From Bdellovibrionales bacterium (GTDB taxonomy: Bacteria; Bdellovibrionota; Bdellovibrionia; Bdellovibrionales; Bdellovibrionaceae), in assembly GCA_005793345.1 (NCBI GenBank), contig SXSU01000102.1, forward strand, positions 1-48,873: a DNA stretch of 48,873 nucleotides. The letters are read 5' to 3'. Each line of letters starts with the position of its first letter. The stretch's first letter is position 1. The position numbers were made by a program, and so were the translations under genes. This document shows, piece after piece, positions 1 through 10,400 of the stretch. The notes under the pieces were generated by a model. The model saw only the letters and a list, made by a program, of their open reading frames with translations, was not told the origin of the DNA and did no database searches.

Positions 1-105
1 ATGTAAATTTAATCTTGCAATTAAATACAAAATTTAATTCTGGATAAAAGTTTTAAACTGCGCATTGTTGCGATAAAATAAAATGAGCTTGCTCTGAAAG
101 CCCTG

Positions 106-429
106 ATGGTAGCAGTCTTGATTTTCATAAGGAATTGCTGTGAAAATAAGTGCGCAAGATTGGCAGAAAATTATTCCAATTGCTTAACAGAAGCAGAAGC
201 TTTAAAGGAATGTAATGACGGTCCTACACTTGATCCCAATAAATCTAATAGTGTAGCAACCTCTAGACGCGCAGATTTGGCAAATTGTAACTATTTTGGA
301 GGTTGTTTTGAATATACAGCCCCTCCCGTTGGGGGTTCTCAAATAAACCCAGAAGAAAGAAATTATGATCCAAATACTCCAAATAATTATTACGAACATC
401 ACCAACAAGATCCTGGTTACAATAATTAA
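106..429 (+). CDS. Hypothetical cysteine-rich small protein
   Basis: An open frame of 107 residues of no family I recognise. It has seven cysteines (about residues 11, 12, 16, 26, 36, 61, 67) and a low-complexity tail rich in Asn, Pro and Tyr, ending NNYYEHHQQDPGYNN. The first ten residues are hydrophobic and could be the remnant of a signal peptide or lipoprotein leader (IRNC), but they are short. I see no Shine-Dalgarno sequence before the ATG, so the start is uncertain, and the frame may be a 5'-truncated gene. It stands alone ahead of a row of forward genes for secreted proteins. Coding status is likely from the non-random composition, but not certain. Confidence 0.45.
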   Translation: MVAVLIFIRNCCENKCARLAENYSNCLTEAEALKECNDGPTLDPNKSNSVATSRRADLANCNYFGGCFEYTAPPVGGSQINPEERNYDPNTPNNYYEHHQQDPGYNN

Positions 430-611
430 GCCGTTTAAAATCTTTTTTAAATTAGATCATTTTTTAGAGTGAAAATGCCAAAATATAAATTGGTGTATAT
501 TAGTATTACACTAGTTTATATTTAGTATCAGTTTTGATCTTTGGATTCGGGGATATTTTTAGCTAAGGGAATGGGTATTGCATATTAATTTTAATTGAAA
601 AGGATAATCTC

Positions 612-3074
612 ATGAAGTCGAAAATATCATTTATAATCTACATCTTGATTTTCATCTCGTCACATATTGTGTATGGAGGGAGATTATCCTCTCAATTGCC
701 TGATGGTCTTAATAGACTACTGTTTGATCAGTCATTAATAACACCAGAAGAAGAAGATTCAAATTCACAAAATTCAATTGAGTTATTAGATTTTTACTCA
801 AAATTAAAACAACTAAGTCAAGCCTCAACAGGAAAAGCGAAAAGTAACTCACTTGTAAAAGAATGTGCAGATATGCTTGTGGATAAATCTTTAAAACAAG
901 ATCTTGATAAAGCAAGAATAGGTAAAATAACTATTCTTAGATTTTTAATAGAAAATCCAATGATCGCACAAACAGCAAATATTAATTATGATTACCTAAT
1001 TAATATAAAAAATGAATGGATTAAAATTTATATAGAACTATCAATTACGCTACTTAAAGAATCAAATATTTCTGACTACGTTCCAACAATAGACAATTTT
1101 AAAACTCAGATTAATAATCGCAAAGTAAATTTTCAAGATTTAAACCAATATACAAGATTTAAACTCAATTCTGAATTAGGAACCAGTCACGGTATTTCTC
1201 TAACTCAACAAACCAATAATGGTATTTATGATGTCAATGGTATGTATGATTTAGATCATCAACTTTTTGCTCTGGATTTTTCTCGACCACTTGGCGAAAC
1301 TATAATTACAATTTCACATGAAATCATTCATGCCGCTGATCCAATTGTACTTGCTCATCGAGAAAAATTTAATGAATTAACTCCTAAAGTTGTTGGCATA
1401 TTAAATAGGGTACTAAATATTACCTCAGATGTTAGAAGTATAATTGTTGATTTCTTAAGCCAAGTATTTTTTGAAGTTGGTAGACCAGATATCATCGAAA
1501 AGCTTGGAGCTGTTGCTAAAAAGTATATTACTGCCTATATGAACGCTCCCCTCGAAAATGGACAGAAGTGGGATAAAAATGATGAACTTATAATTACTCA
1601 ATGGATGAGAGCTGCTATCGGAATGACTGTTGAAAATGAATACCGAGCGCACGGTTTGGCTAGTTTGGTTTACAGTAAATTAAAACTTCAATATCAGATA
1701 ATGCTTCCTTCAAAAGCCCGTGAAATATATTTAAATGAATTTATATCGGGAGATTATAAAATTGCAAATAATCTTGCCCATACGATGAATCCATTTAAAC
1801 TTTCATATGATAAATACTTAACAATAGTAAAAAAATACCAATTCAATGATGCTCAAAAAATTAATTTTGATCGATGGACTCAGTTTGTTCAGAGCATTTA
1901 TATCTCAGAACTTAATTCTTTTTTAGCCCAACTTAACAATCATTTTGCAAATTTAATCAAAACCTCAGTTTCAATTAATGAAGTAAAAAATGTAACTATA
2001 CCAAAATGGACAAATCCTGAAAGTCTTGATTCACAAGCAAATTCATTAACTCTTATTACAGCCAGAGTCTCACCACTTTGGGTTCGAAAATCAGTCGATA
2101 ATATTAGTAAAATTCATTTAAAACTTGTTGATATCAGAAATACTTTACTTTCATTGAGAGCTGGGATTTTAGATTTTCATGATACAGATATAGAAGGATT
2201 TAAGCTTTTAAATTTAATTTCACCCAACACCTCAAACGAGGCTGAACTTGTTCCTAATTGTGATATTTCATCTTATTATAATGAAGCTTTGTTTGCAAAT
2301 TTTAATAGATTTTTTAATTCATATAATTCTCAAAACTCATTTACACCAGATAGTGCTATTCGAATTGATAACCTGCTTGGCGAATTGCTAAAATTAAAAT
2401 TAGTTGAAACTCAACTTTGGATGGAGCAAAAATTTCCTGAACTTAAAATAAATATTTTAGGTGCCAAAAGATTTATAGACAAACTTGACGATCCAACAAA
2501 TTTTTTAGAACCGGAACAATTCCCACCGGAAAGAATTAAGCAATTAAAAGGTCAACTTTCTGAAGCTATAAATGGATCAACTATTAACGGTGAAGAACTT
2601 TTAAAAATAAAAACACTGGTTGAAGTCTTAAATATAAGCCAAACTATCAGTTCAGAAAATAGTTATATAGATCCAAAACTTTCAGAGTTAAAAGCGATTT
2701 TTTTACAAAAACAAGATGAAGTATTAAAAATGATCAACTTGGGTGGGTTAGAGACTAACTTTTCAATTGAAAAATTTAACCTGGATTGGGAAACGTCTTT
2801 TAAAACATTTCAAAAAGAAATTGAATCAACAACTGAGTTGTGTGATCAAGTGATGATACACAAAGGGCAAACACCACCAATTACATTAATAGATCATTCA
2901 TTTAAACCTTCATATATTTGCAGTAAAAAGAAAACATATCTATTTAGGTTGCCCTGTGATGCCCATTTAAACTCTTCACCTTATAAACGTAATGGAGTTG
3001 ATTATATTATGCCGATACAAGATTCTAAATATATTGAACTTCTTCCTTTTAATGTAAAAGGAAATATAGAGTGA
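612..3074 (+). CDS. Large secreted protein with HEIIH zinc-protease-like motif
   Basis: An 820-residue protein of no family I can name. The ATG follows AAGGAT at good spacing, and the N-terminus is a clear signal peptide (Lys at 2 and 4, a hydrophobic core to about residue 21, then GG). Residues 236-240 read HEIIH, the gluzincin-type zinc motif, in the context SHEIIHAADP. About 100 residues later comes ENEYRAH (341-347), whose glutamates could supply the third zinc ligand. The rest is mostly helical with little Cys. It begins a run of forward genes for exported proteins. A secreted or periplasmic metallopeptidase is the best guess, since the motif occurs after a signal peptide and in a plausible helix. 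A chance HExxH match cannot be excluded in a protein this long. Confidence 0.6.
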   Translation: MKSKISFIIYILIFISSHIVYGGRLSSQLPDGLNRLLFDQSLITPEEEDSNSQNSIELLDFYSKLKQLSQASTGKAKSNSLVKECADMLVDKSLKQDLDKARIGKITILRFLIENPMIAQTANINYDYLINIKNEWIKIYIELSITLLKESNISDYVPTIDNFKTQINNRKVNFQDLNQYTRFKLNSELGTSHGISLTQQTNNGIYDVNGMYDLDHQLFALDFSRPLGETIITISHEIIHAADPIVLAHREKFNELTPKVVGILNRVLNITSDVRSIIVDFLSQVFFEVGRPDIIEKLGAVAKKYITAYMNAPLENGQKWDKNDELIITQWMRAAIGMTVENEYRAHGLASLVYSKLKLQYQIMLPSKAREIYLNEFISGDYKIANNLAHTMNPFKLSYDKYLTIVKKYQFNDAQKINFDRWTQFVQSIYISELNSFLAQLNNHFANLIKTSVSINEVKNVTIPKWTNPESLDSQANSLTLITARVSPLWVRKSVDNISKIHLKLVDIRNTLLSLRAGILDFHDTDIEGFKLLNLISPNTSNEAELVPNCDISSYYNEALFANFNRFFNSYNSQNSFTPDSAIRIDNLLGELLKLKLVETQLWMEQKFPELKINILGAKRFIDKLDDPTNFLEPEQFPPERIKQLKGQLSEAINGSTINGEELLKIKTLVEVLNISQTISSENSYIDPKLSELKAIFLQKQDEVLKMINLGGLETNFSIEKFNLDWETSFKTFQKEIESTTELCDQVMIHKGQTPPITLIDHSFKPSYICSKKKTYLFRLPCDAHLNSSPYKRNGVDYIMPIQDSKYIELLPFNVKGNIE

Positions 3075-3174
3075 ACGGCTCAATTAAGTTAGACGATGTT
3101 ATGAGACTTAAAAGTGTTTATTTGATATTAATTATATATGAATTAATATCATTTAGTAACAATAAAGGTACAAC

Positions 3175-4548
3175 ATGAAAAAAATCTTTACACTTTTTGC
3201 TTTTACTTTTTTTATTTTAACTAAATCGTTAACATTGATTGCTTTAGAAGATGCTGACTTACATTTAGATTCAGAGCTAACAAACGAAGCTGTCACGCAA
3301 AACGAAGGCATTAATATTAATAACCCAAGATCTTCCTATTTTTTAAAATCCAACCTAGGTAAGTTAGTAAATTGGAATAAAAATCTTGATGACTATTCAC
3401 AACTTATATTTCCAAATTCATATCGAAATGCAATTGAGGGTCAAGATGCTCCTATTGATCTTATTCAAAAACTTCATGAAGAAAGTTTTAAATATTGGAG
3501 TGCTTTAGGAACTGTTAGCATTCCTGAATATTTAAATTTTACACAAAATGATTTTAAAACTTTAACCAACTTAAATAAGGATTCTTACTTAATTTGGAAT
3601 GAATTAGTTGCTTGTAACAATGGTAATAAGGAAAAATCAAGAGTTGCAATTTATAATGCAGAAAAAAATAAAATGTGTGAAAACAATGAGATTTCTGCTA
3701 GTCTCTTTTTAAAATTACAAGAATTATTTTTTAATTTTCAAAGCTTTATTATGTCTATAAAGCAATCTGAAAAAAGCCCTGATTTAATTGTGAACTCAAT
3801 TACATATACAACCGCTTATCAAATTATTTATAAAAATATTCATCCATTACTGTCAGAGTTTGCAATTATGAATTTAAGTATATACTTAACTACAAATAAT
3901 GAAGCTTTCAGCGGAATCACAAAACCCATAACAAGAATGTCCTATGGTTTGGGAGAAGAAATTAAAATTATGTCAGATCAAACATATTATAATATGGCAA
4001 AAAATGCTGAGCCTAAATGTGGGGGAGCAAAAATAGATTTGGATAATTTAGATTTTAATTCAAAATATATTAGATACACAAATTTCATGAACACAATAAC
4101 TTTTTTATTAAATATAAATACTACTGTAGAAGAAAATCAATGTGCTGTATACGGGCTATGGCCATCTTTAAATTCGGTTTTATTAAATCTTGAAGGTCTT
4201 GAAATTAATTTAAGTTATAAAATATCTGATTTATTAAAAATAGTTTCAAAAAAAACCGAACAAAATTGTGGAAGATATGCAAGTAAGTTGAGTTTAAATC
4301 TTAATATGGGAAGCTTATTCGGTGTCTATTCTGCTGGTGGTATTATCCACCGTCAATCAAAGTCCGGAGCCTATAAAGCTTATATTGGCAATCAGTGGGC
4401 AGCTCAAATTCCAGATAAAAATGTATGTCAAATTGCAAATGAAACTGGGAGTGCAGTTGGCGATGTTTTATCTTTTATTTTCACAGACATTCCTTTATTA
4501 AATTTACCATACAATATTTTTATTAGACCCTTTAATGGTCTTTTTTAA
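3175..4548 (+). CDS. Secreted hypothetical protein (457 aa)
   Basis: Starts at an ATG behind AAAGG. Residues 1-23 form a typical signal peptide (two Lys, then a Phe/Leu-rich core ending near LIALED). I recognise no domain. The mature protein is acidic to neutral, largely helical in composition, and has scattered cysteines that could pair in the periplasm (around the GNNGNKEKS, NKMCEN, AEPKCGG and NQCAVYG segments and near the C-terminus). It lies 100 bp after the HEIIH protein and on the same strand, in a block of exported-protein genes. No catalytic motif was seen. The reading is secure as a gene and unknown as to function. Confidence 0.6.
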   Translation: MKKIFTLFAFTFFILTKSLTLIALEDADLHLDSELTNEAVTQNEGININNPRSSYFLKSNLGKLVNWNKNLDDYSQLIFPNSYRNAIEGQDAPIDLIQKLHEESFKYWSALGTVSIPEYLNFTQNDFKTLTNLNKDSYLIWNELVACNNGNKEKSRVAIYNAEKNKMCENNEISASLFLKLQELFFNFQSFIMSIKQSEKSPDLIVNSITYTTAYQIIYKNIHPLLSEFAIMNLSIYLTTNNEAFSGITKPITRMSYGLGEEIKIMSDQTYYNMAKNAEPKCGGAKIDLDNLDFNSKYIRYTNFMNTITFLLNINTTVEENQCAVYGLWPSLNSVLLNLEGLEINLSYKISDLLKIVSKKTEQNCGRYASKLSLNLNMGSLFGVYSAGGIIHRQSKSGAYKAYIGNQWAAQIPDKNVCQIANETGSAVGDVLSFIFTDIPLLNLPYNIFIRPFNGLF

Positions 4549-4564
4549 CAAATAGATTATTTGT
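4526..4564 (+). terminator. Possible terminator at the 3' end of the 457-aa gene
   Basis: AGACC and GGTCT form a 5-bp stem inside the last codons and are followed by six T. Directly behind it ACAAATA-GAT-TATTTGT forms a second 7-bp stem. Both are short and AT-rich, so this is a weak call. Confidence 0.3.
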
Positions 4565-4940
4565 AACACGGCAAACATTCATAACTTAATTTATATGTTT
4601 TTTATCCTGAACAACTATAATTGATTGAATAATGAATGCATAAGAAAATTTATTTTTTCAATTTCCTTGAATGTTTAAATTATTGCAATTAAATGTTACT
4701 CGACAATATGTCTGATTTATAATGAGCAATTATTTTAAAATATCTAATTTTTAGTCAGCTCAAATCTGTAAGAGTAAATTTGTAATCTTTAAAAAAAAAT
4801 CAGATATAACTAATTTTGTGATGTGCTAGATAATTTTATGGGTTCATTAATATGAAAACTAAAAATATTTAGTATTTAAAGTGAAAAAGAAATTTAGAAT
4901 TAAAAAAAATAAAAACTAATTAATTTAAAAAGGAAAATAT
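4549..4940. other. AT-rich intergenic stretch, no gene seen
   Basis: About 390 bases of very AT-rich sequence between two secreted-protein genes. I found no convincing reading frame, repeat module or RNA gene. The last bases carry the AAAAGGAAAA ribosome-binding site of the next gene. A promoter for that gene probably lies here, but no box stands out against the AT background. Confidence 0.4.
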
Positions 4941-5846
4941 ATGAGAATCAATTTTTTTAAAAGTCTAACTGTAGGAATTTTACTTTTTACTATAACAAGC
5001 CTTTTGAGCGCCCGAGAAATACCAGTATATGATGTTAATGCGTCCACACAATCAGGTGGAGCCGCAAATTTAGCTTCACAACCATTTCAACTTGAAGAAG
5101 GCCTTTACATTATGGGGCCTCTCGATAAATCAGAAATAAGTGGAACTCACTATTTGCTTCTAGATAAGAATAAACAGGACGAAGGTGAGTTTATTGGTGT
5201 TATTCTTGATCAAAGTACAATTGAAGTCGGTAACACTTCTGAAATGGCTTTTTTATTTAAAACTAAAAAAGTTAGAAAAGGACAAACAACAATATTATCT
5301 CCAACAAAAATTGATATGTATGGTCTTGAAAGCAGTGAGACTAAACTTGATGACATATCTCCTCATATTGAAATTTCTAAACAAGATTCTAATAATTCAA
5401 TTCGTTATCCATACTTAGTTCAAGGAAAAGGATTGTTGAACAATAGTTTATTAGGAATGAGAAAAGCTGTTTTAAATTTGCCAAGATGGAATAGTTGGCC
5501 TAGCACTGGGGTTTATTATTCAAAAAAAGGGAGTTACCAATCTGTCATCAATGGAAATCAACTAACAGTTCATAGTGATTCGGTATTAACTTATACATTA
5601 AATCCATTTAATGATTATAATCTTGGTCGCATAGCAACAGTGAGCTTCAGTCAATTTAATAATATGGGGGAATTTGATAATACATCTTCTGAAGTTTTAA
5701 AAATTGCATTATTTTTTGAAGACTCTAATTCTACTAAAATGTTTATTTTGGCAACTCCAGCATCTTATCCAGGAAGATATAATGTAAATATCTATTATCC
5801 AAGAGAGCATTCATTTGTGGATTATTGGTTTCCAGGAAAAGAATAA
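4941..5846 (+). CDS. Secreted hypothetical protein (301 aa)
   Basis: The ATG follows AAAAGGAAAATAT. Residues 1-24 form a signal peptide with an ending of the type LLSAR-E (cleavage after Ala likely). The mature part is rich in beta-type residues, aromatic and Gly/Ser segments, without cysteine, and ends in HSFVDYWFPGKE. That composition suits a beta-sandwich or calycin-like periplasmic protein. I recognise no family. It is followed 77 bp later by another exported protein on the same strand. It probably belongs to the same transcription unit, though the 390-bp gap upstream suggests its own promoter. Confidence 0.6.
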   Translation: MRINFFKSLTVGILLFTITSLLSAREIPVYDVNASTQSGGAANLASQPFQLEEGLYIMGPLDKSEISGTHYLLLDKNKQDEGEFIGVILDQSTIEVGNTSEMAFLFKTKKVRKGQTTILSPTKIDMYGLESSETKLDDISPHIEISKQDSNNSIRYPYLVQGKGLLNNSLLGMRKAVLNLPRWNSWPSTGVYYSKKGSYQSVINGNQLTVHSDSVLTYTLNPFNDYNLGRIATVSFSQFNNMGEFDNTSSEVLKIALFFEDSNSTKMFILATPASYPGRYNVNIYYPREHSFVDYWFPGKE

Positions 5847-5923
5847 CAACTAATATCAACTAGACTAAATCTGATCGTAAAAATTTTGATAAAAATTACT
5901 ATAATTAAAATAAAGGAACATTT

Positions 5924-6934
5924 ATGAAAACACTAAATACAATTTCATCGTTATTAATATTTGCAAATCTATTTGGACCAATAGCTAAGGCCGATGAGGC
6001 TCCTGTCGCTGAATATACTCGAACATATATAACCTCAACAGCGATTTCAACTCATATTGTCACTGAAATAGCAAAAATCAGATCTCAACATTTATCGCAA
6101 GAATCAATTAAAGAAACTAACGTAACACTTACTGATTCAATTAAAGTTATTCTAGGACTTTCAAGGGGAACAACACCTTCTCAAGAAGGTATTCCTCAAT
6201 CTCAATTTACTATAGAAGATTTAAACCAATTAAAAGAAAGTATTTCCACTGTTGAATTATTAATTGACACACTAAAAGATTCAAAATTACAGCCCAGTTA
6301 CGAAGATAAAAGAAAGTTTTATGAAGCAAAGAGCTTTAGTATTGTAAAACTCACAGAAAAAAGACAACATGAAGAATTAATTCGAATGATACTAAATCGA
6401 TCTGCTGATGTAGCAAATGCAATAATTCAATATATCCATCCAAGTCCTGTAATTAGAGATCGAATATTAGTAAGGTTTTATGAAGAAAATTTTAAATTTG
6501 CAATCCAACTAGCCCAAGCTAGTGAAAATTTAAATTATCGACAAATTTCATTGGCCGAATTTGGAAGAATGTATAATAGAATTCTTTGGAGGTTTTCTGC
6601 CAACGCAAGTTTTAGCCCTACAGCAGAAGCTTTATTATTACTTAAATCAGTTGGATATTTGGGTTATGATTTGAACTATGATTCCCATAAATCAGAAAAA
6701 CCCCTCCAGGCAATGCTTGCTAAAGTTGTTGAGTTACAATTAGTAGATCCTTCTTATCAAAACGTACTAAAGTTTTTAGAATCTAATACTGTGCTCGAAG
6801 ATGACCAAAGCATTGGACAAGTGAATCCCTTACCAAAATTGAGATTTAAAATTTATAATTTATTAAAAGAACTTCCTCGACACTTACTTGAATCTGGAGT
6901 TGAACTTCATGAGGGTGACAATTTAGGTCAATAA
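5924..6934 (+). CDS. Secreted hypothetical helical protein (336 aa)
   Basis: Starts behind AATAAAGGAAC. Residues 1-23 form a signal peptide ending GPIAKA-DEAP, with a good AxA-type cleavage site. The mature protein is predominantly helical and charged, cysteine-free, and contains a short-repeat feel of 30-40 residue helical hairpins (for instance around EELIRMILNRSADVANA), reminiscent of an alpha-solenoid, but I cannot assign a repeat family. It sits fourth in the forward run of exported-protein genes. Function unknown. Confidence 0.6.
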   Translation: MKTLNTISSLLIFANLFGPIAKADEAPVAEYTRTYITSTAISTHIVTEIAKIRSQHLSQESIKETNVTLTDSIKVILGLSRGTTPSQEGIPQSQFTIEDLNQLKESISTVELLIDTLKDSKLQPSYEDKRKFYEAKSFSIVKLTEKRQHEELIRMILNRSADVANAIIQYIHPSPVIRDRILVRFYEENFKFAIQLAQASENLNYRQISLAEFGRMYNRILWRFSANASFSPTAEALLLLKSVGYLGYDLNYDSHKSEKPLQAMLAKVVELQLVDPSYQNVLKFLESNTVLEDDQSIGQVNPLPKLRFKIYNLLKELPRHLLESGVELHEGDNLGQ

Positions 6935-6985
6935 GTTTGGCTCAAATCGATTTAATTTGAACTGATAAGCAACAACACTGTCAAA

Positions 6986-7019
6986 AGAGTAGATATTGAA
7001 AAAAACCTTTATCTACTCT
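6986..7019 (+). terminator. Hairpin downstream of the 336-aa gene
   Basis: AGAGTAGATA (6986-6995) pairs perfectly with TATCTACTCT (7010-7019) across a 14-base loop. It lies between two forward genes and is followed by ATTATTAC, not a true T-run. It may be an intrinsic terminator, an attenuator or an mRNA 3'-end stabiliser. Confidence 0.4.
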
Positions 7020-7047
7020 ATTATTACAACTCAAAATAGAGGGATGT

Positions 7048-7410
7048 ATGAGGAAATTAATTTTTAATATAATTAAAATTTCAATAATATTTTATGTATT
7101 TTCAAATTTTACATATGCAAAAGATGGAGAAGGAAATTGGGATCCTGAAACTCTTGTTCTGGAAATTGAAGGGGATGTCAATCAAGATGTCATAGAAAAT
7201 CAAACAGCTCTTAATGAGCTATTAACAGCTACTCTTAAAACTTTTTGTCTTCAGAAAACAGGAAGCTTACAATCTGAAAATAATATTTCTATTTCCACTT
7301 ATTTATCGAATGCAGGTCTATATGTGGATGTAAATAAAATTAAATCTGTTTTAGAAACACTTAATGAAGATGATAAAAAATGTGTCACATCTGAATTGAA
7401 ATCAATATAA
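7048..7410 (+). CDS. Small secreted hypothetical protein (120 aa)
   Basis: The ATG follows AGAGGGATGT. The first ~24 residues are a signal peptide ending NFTYA-KDGEG. The mature chain of about 96 residues is acidic, helical at its C-terminal half, and has just two cysteines (in TFCLQK and KKCVTS) that could form one disulfide. No family recognised. It is the last gene of the forward block and converges with the large regulator gene, with only about 50 bp between their stop codons. Confidence 0.55.
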   Translation: MRKLIFNIIKISIIFYVFSNFTYAKDGEGNWDPETLVLEIEGDVNQDVIENQTALNELLTATLKTFCLQKTGSLQSENNISISTYLSNAGLYVDVNKIKSVLETLNEDDKKCVTSELKSI

Positions 7411-7462
7411 TATAAAAAAGCTTTAAATAATTTTTTAAAATAAATTCTTATATAATTAACTT

Positions 7463-10400
7463 TTATTTTAATTTTAAACGATATTTAATATTAGGACCAT
7501 TTCCTTCTCTAACTATGATACCGTTTAAAATTAATTTACTCAGCTCTCTTTTAACAGTACTTTCACTACTTTTTGTGGCTTCAACCAAATCTGCTCTTGT
7601 TAACCATTCTTCATTGAGTTCTAATTTTCGGTGAAAAACTTGAATCATAAGATTTTGAATTTTATGAGTACTATTCGTATCTTTATTAGTCTGCTTAATT
7701 AAAGAATAGCTAAATTTTAAGTTCCAGCGATATCCCCCCTCCCAAGACTCAATACAATCTGCTCCGACAACTTGTCTCAATCTTTGAAAGTTTGTATAAA
7801 TTCTAGGGTCATGAGTGATTGGTGAATATGTTTCACCCCAAATCAATTGAGCTAATTGTTGTTTCGATAATACTTCTGGAGCATTTTCTAACAAGGTGGT
7901 TAAAAATTTTCTTAGAACCTCTTTGCGATGGAATTCATTTATTTGCTGATTTGATAAATAGACATCTCCTAGATAATCAACAACTAATACTTTATTTTTT
8001 GCGATTAAATTATTTAAATCTGAGAGATCATCAACCTCTTTGGTTTCAATTCCAAACTCTACTGAATTTGATAATATTTGATACTTTCCCTCTTTTGAAT
8101 TTTTACTTTTTATAATCCATTTCGAAATTCTAACTTGTTGGTAAGGATTTAATTTTGAAAACTCCAGAATTTTAGAGAAATTTTTTACACTTATATCTGA
8201 GCTTTCCAAAAATTTTAAAACTTCTAAATATACCTTTTTGTAAACACATTCATTACTAATTGAAAAAATTAATTTTTTATACAGATTAACTAATGGTAGT
8301 CGCTCTTTATCTTGAAGTAATTGAATTTTAAATATTAATAACATTACTTCTTCAAATAGAACATCTGAATAATTTTTAATTTTTTTCTTAGCTTCATCAA
8401 CTAGAAGTTCCATTTTACTTATTATTTGAATTAAATTTTTAATTTCGAGATTAGAATCTGAACATCTGATCCACTCATTTTCAAGTAATAGCCACTTTCC
8501 TCTTGAAGTTTTTTCTAATAATTCTCTTTGTTGATCATTTAATCTTTGACCTAATAACAATATGTAACGGAGATAATTTTTATTTTTTTCAAATCCAGAA
8601 ACTTGCTCCCACTGCTCACTTATTTCTTCTAAATTTAATGATTTTTCAAACTCTAAACGATATTCAATATAATTATAAAATGGTTTTATTTTTTCGCTAA
8701 AAATACTCTCTGCTTCTTTAAATAATCCAAGATCTAATAGTATTCGAACTTTACATTTATAGATATCAAGAAAAGAAAAGGGAGGAGCACTGTGAGGCAT
8801 CATTTCCAATGCTTTATTAATTTTTTCTAATGCAAAATTACGGTCCAATGACTCAAGCAAGCATATTGATTCTGCCATATGAGCGCCTGCAAGAATGTAT
8901 TTATACCCAAATTTACGTGATTGTTCAATTAACTTTGGGAGTAAATCAGTAGCAAATTTAATATCATTTATTGCTACATATTCAAATGCTCGATTAAGTC
9001 TAGATATCATTGCAAAATATGGTAAATGCAATAAATTGTATTTCTCTTCAGCCTCTTGATATGCATCAATTGATTTTCTATAATCAAATAAATGTGAATA
9101 ACAAGATGCTGATTGAAATAAAGAATGTGAATACGCAACTTGTAAGGATATTGTTTTTTGATCTTTTATGCTGCTTAAAATACGATTTAAAGTTGTTAAT
9201 GCCCTTTGAGGATCTATAGTAATGTATGGATACGCATTTTCGATTTGATATAAATATTTTAAATCCCCAGATGAGTGATTTATATACTTTTCAAATAAAT
9301 TTTTTATTCTCTCCTTATAGGGAGTTTGACTTCTATTTGACCAATAAATTAATTCATATAGTAACCATAAATACTCATTTGAAATTCTAGGTTTCAAATT
9401 AAAATGTTCAATTAAAAAATTGATTTGCTCTATTGTCTCACTTCGTTGCCCTAATAAAATACCAGATTTTAAAAATAAACGGATAACTCTTAACTCAGAA
9501 TCTGAAATATCATTTGAAAAAGAATTTACTTTTATTTTTTCTATATAATGAAATAGTTTTAAGTGCATTTCATTTAAATCTAAAAGGGAAAGATGTTCTA
9601 ATCTTTGAGGCTCAATAAAATTGACAACTTTTAAAAGCTCGTCCTCCAGCCCCATTCTTAGAGCAATATAATAAATGAGAAAATAATCTACTTTCGAGTT
9701 TAATTTTAATTCAGTAATTACATTAAATGCTTCTTTTCTTTTTATATCGTCTGAAAGATACTGCTCAAGAACTTCTTTAAGGTATGGTTGAATTATAAAT
9801 GTATTTCCGTCTTTTTGGAGATAAAATTTTTGTAGCAATTTTTCAAAATTTAAATTTGAAGATTCATTTATTGAATTCAAAAAATAAAATTTTGCTAAAA
9901 TAACTTTTTCTTCTTCACTAAAAAGGGAAATAATCGCGTCTCCCATAAGTTGATTTTGAGCTCCGTTTGTTTGAACCCACAAGTTAATCAAAAAAGGTAA
10001 TCCTCCCGTTACACGCAACAACTCCGAAACTTCATAATTTTTTGAATAACTCAAAAAATTATTTATATAATCTTTGCATTCTTTTTCATTCAATGGCTCC
10101 AATACTAAAAATGGAACCTCAAGTTTAATTGAATTTTTATTTTCATCTGAAAGCAAAATATATTTTATTGTAGAAAAAGTGTTTTTCAAAAACGAAACTA
10201 AAATTGATAACTGAGGTTCAGGTAATAAGTGGACATCGTCCCACACAATATAATTATAGTTGTTATTATTTTGTGAAAATAAATTTAAAGCTTCTTCTAA
10301 TGAATTTTCATTTGGGAATCCCAACTTTTCATTCAAAGGTACTAGATTGGAAATTGTAACCCATTTAAATTTAATTGGTTGTTGCAAATGGGATTTAAAC

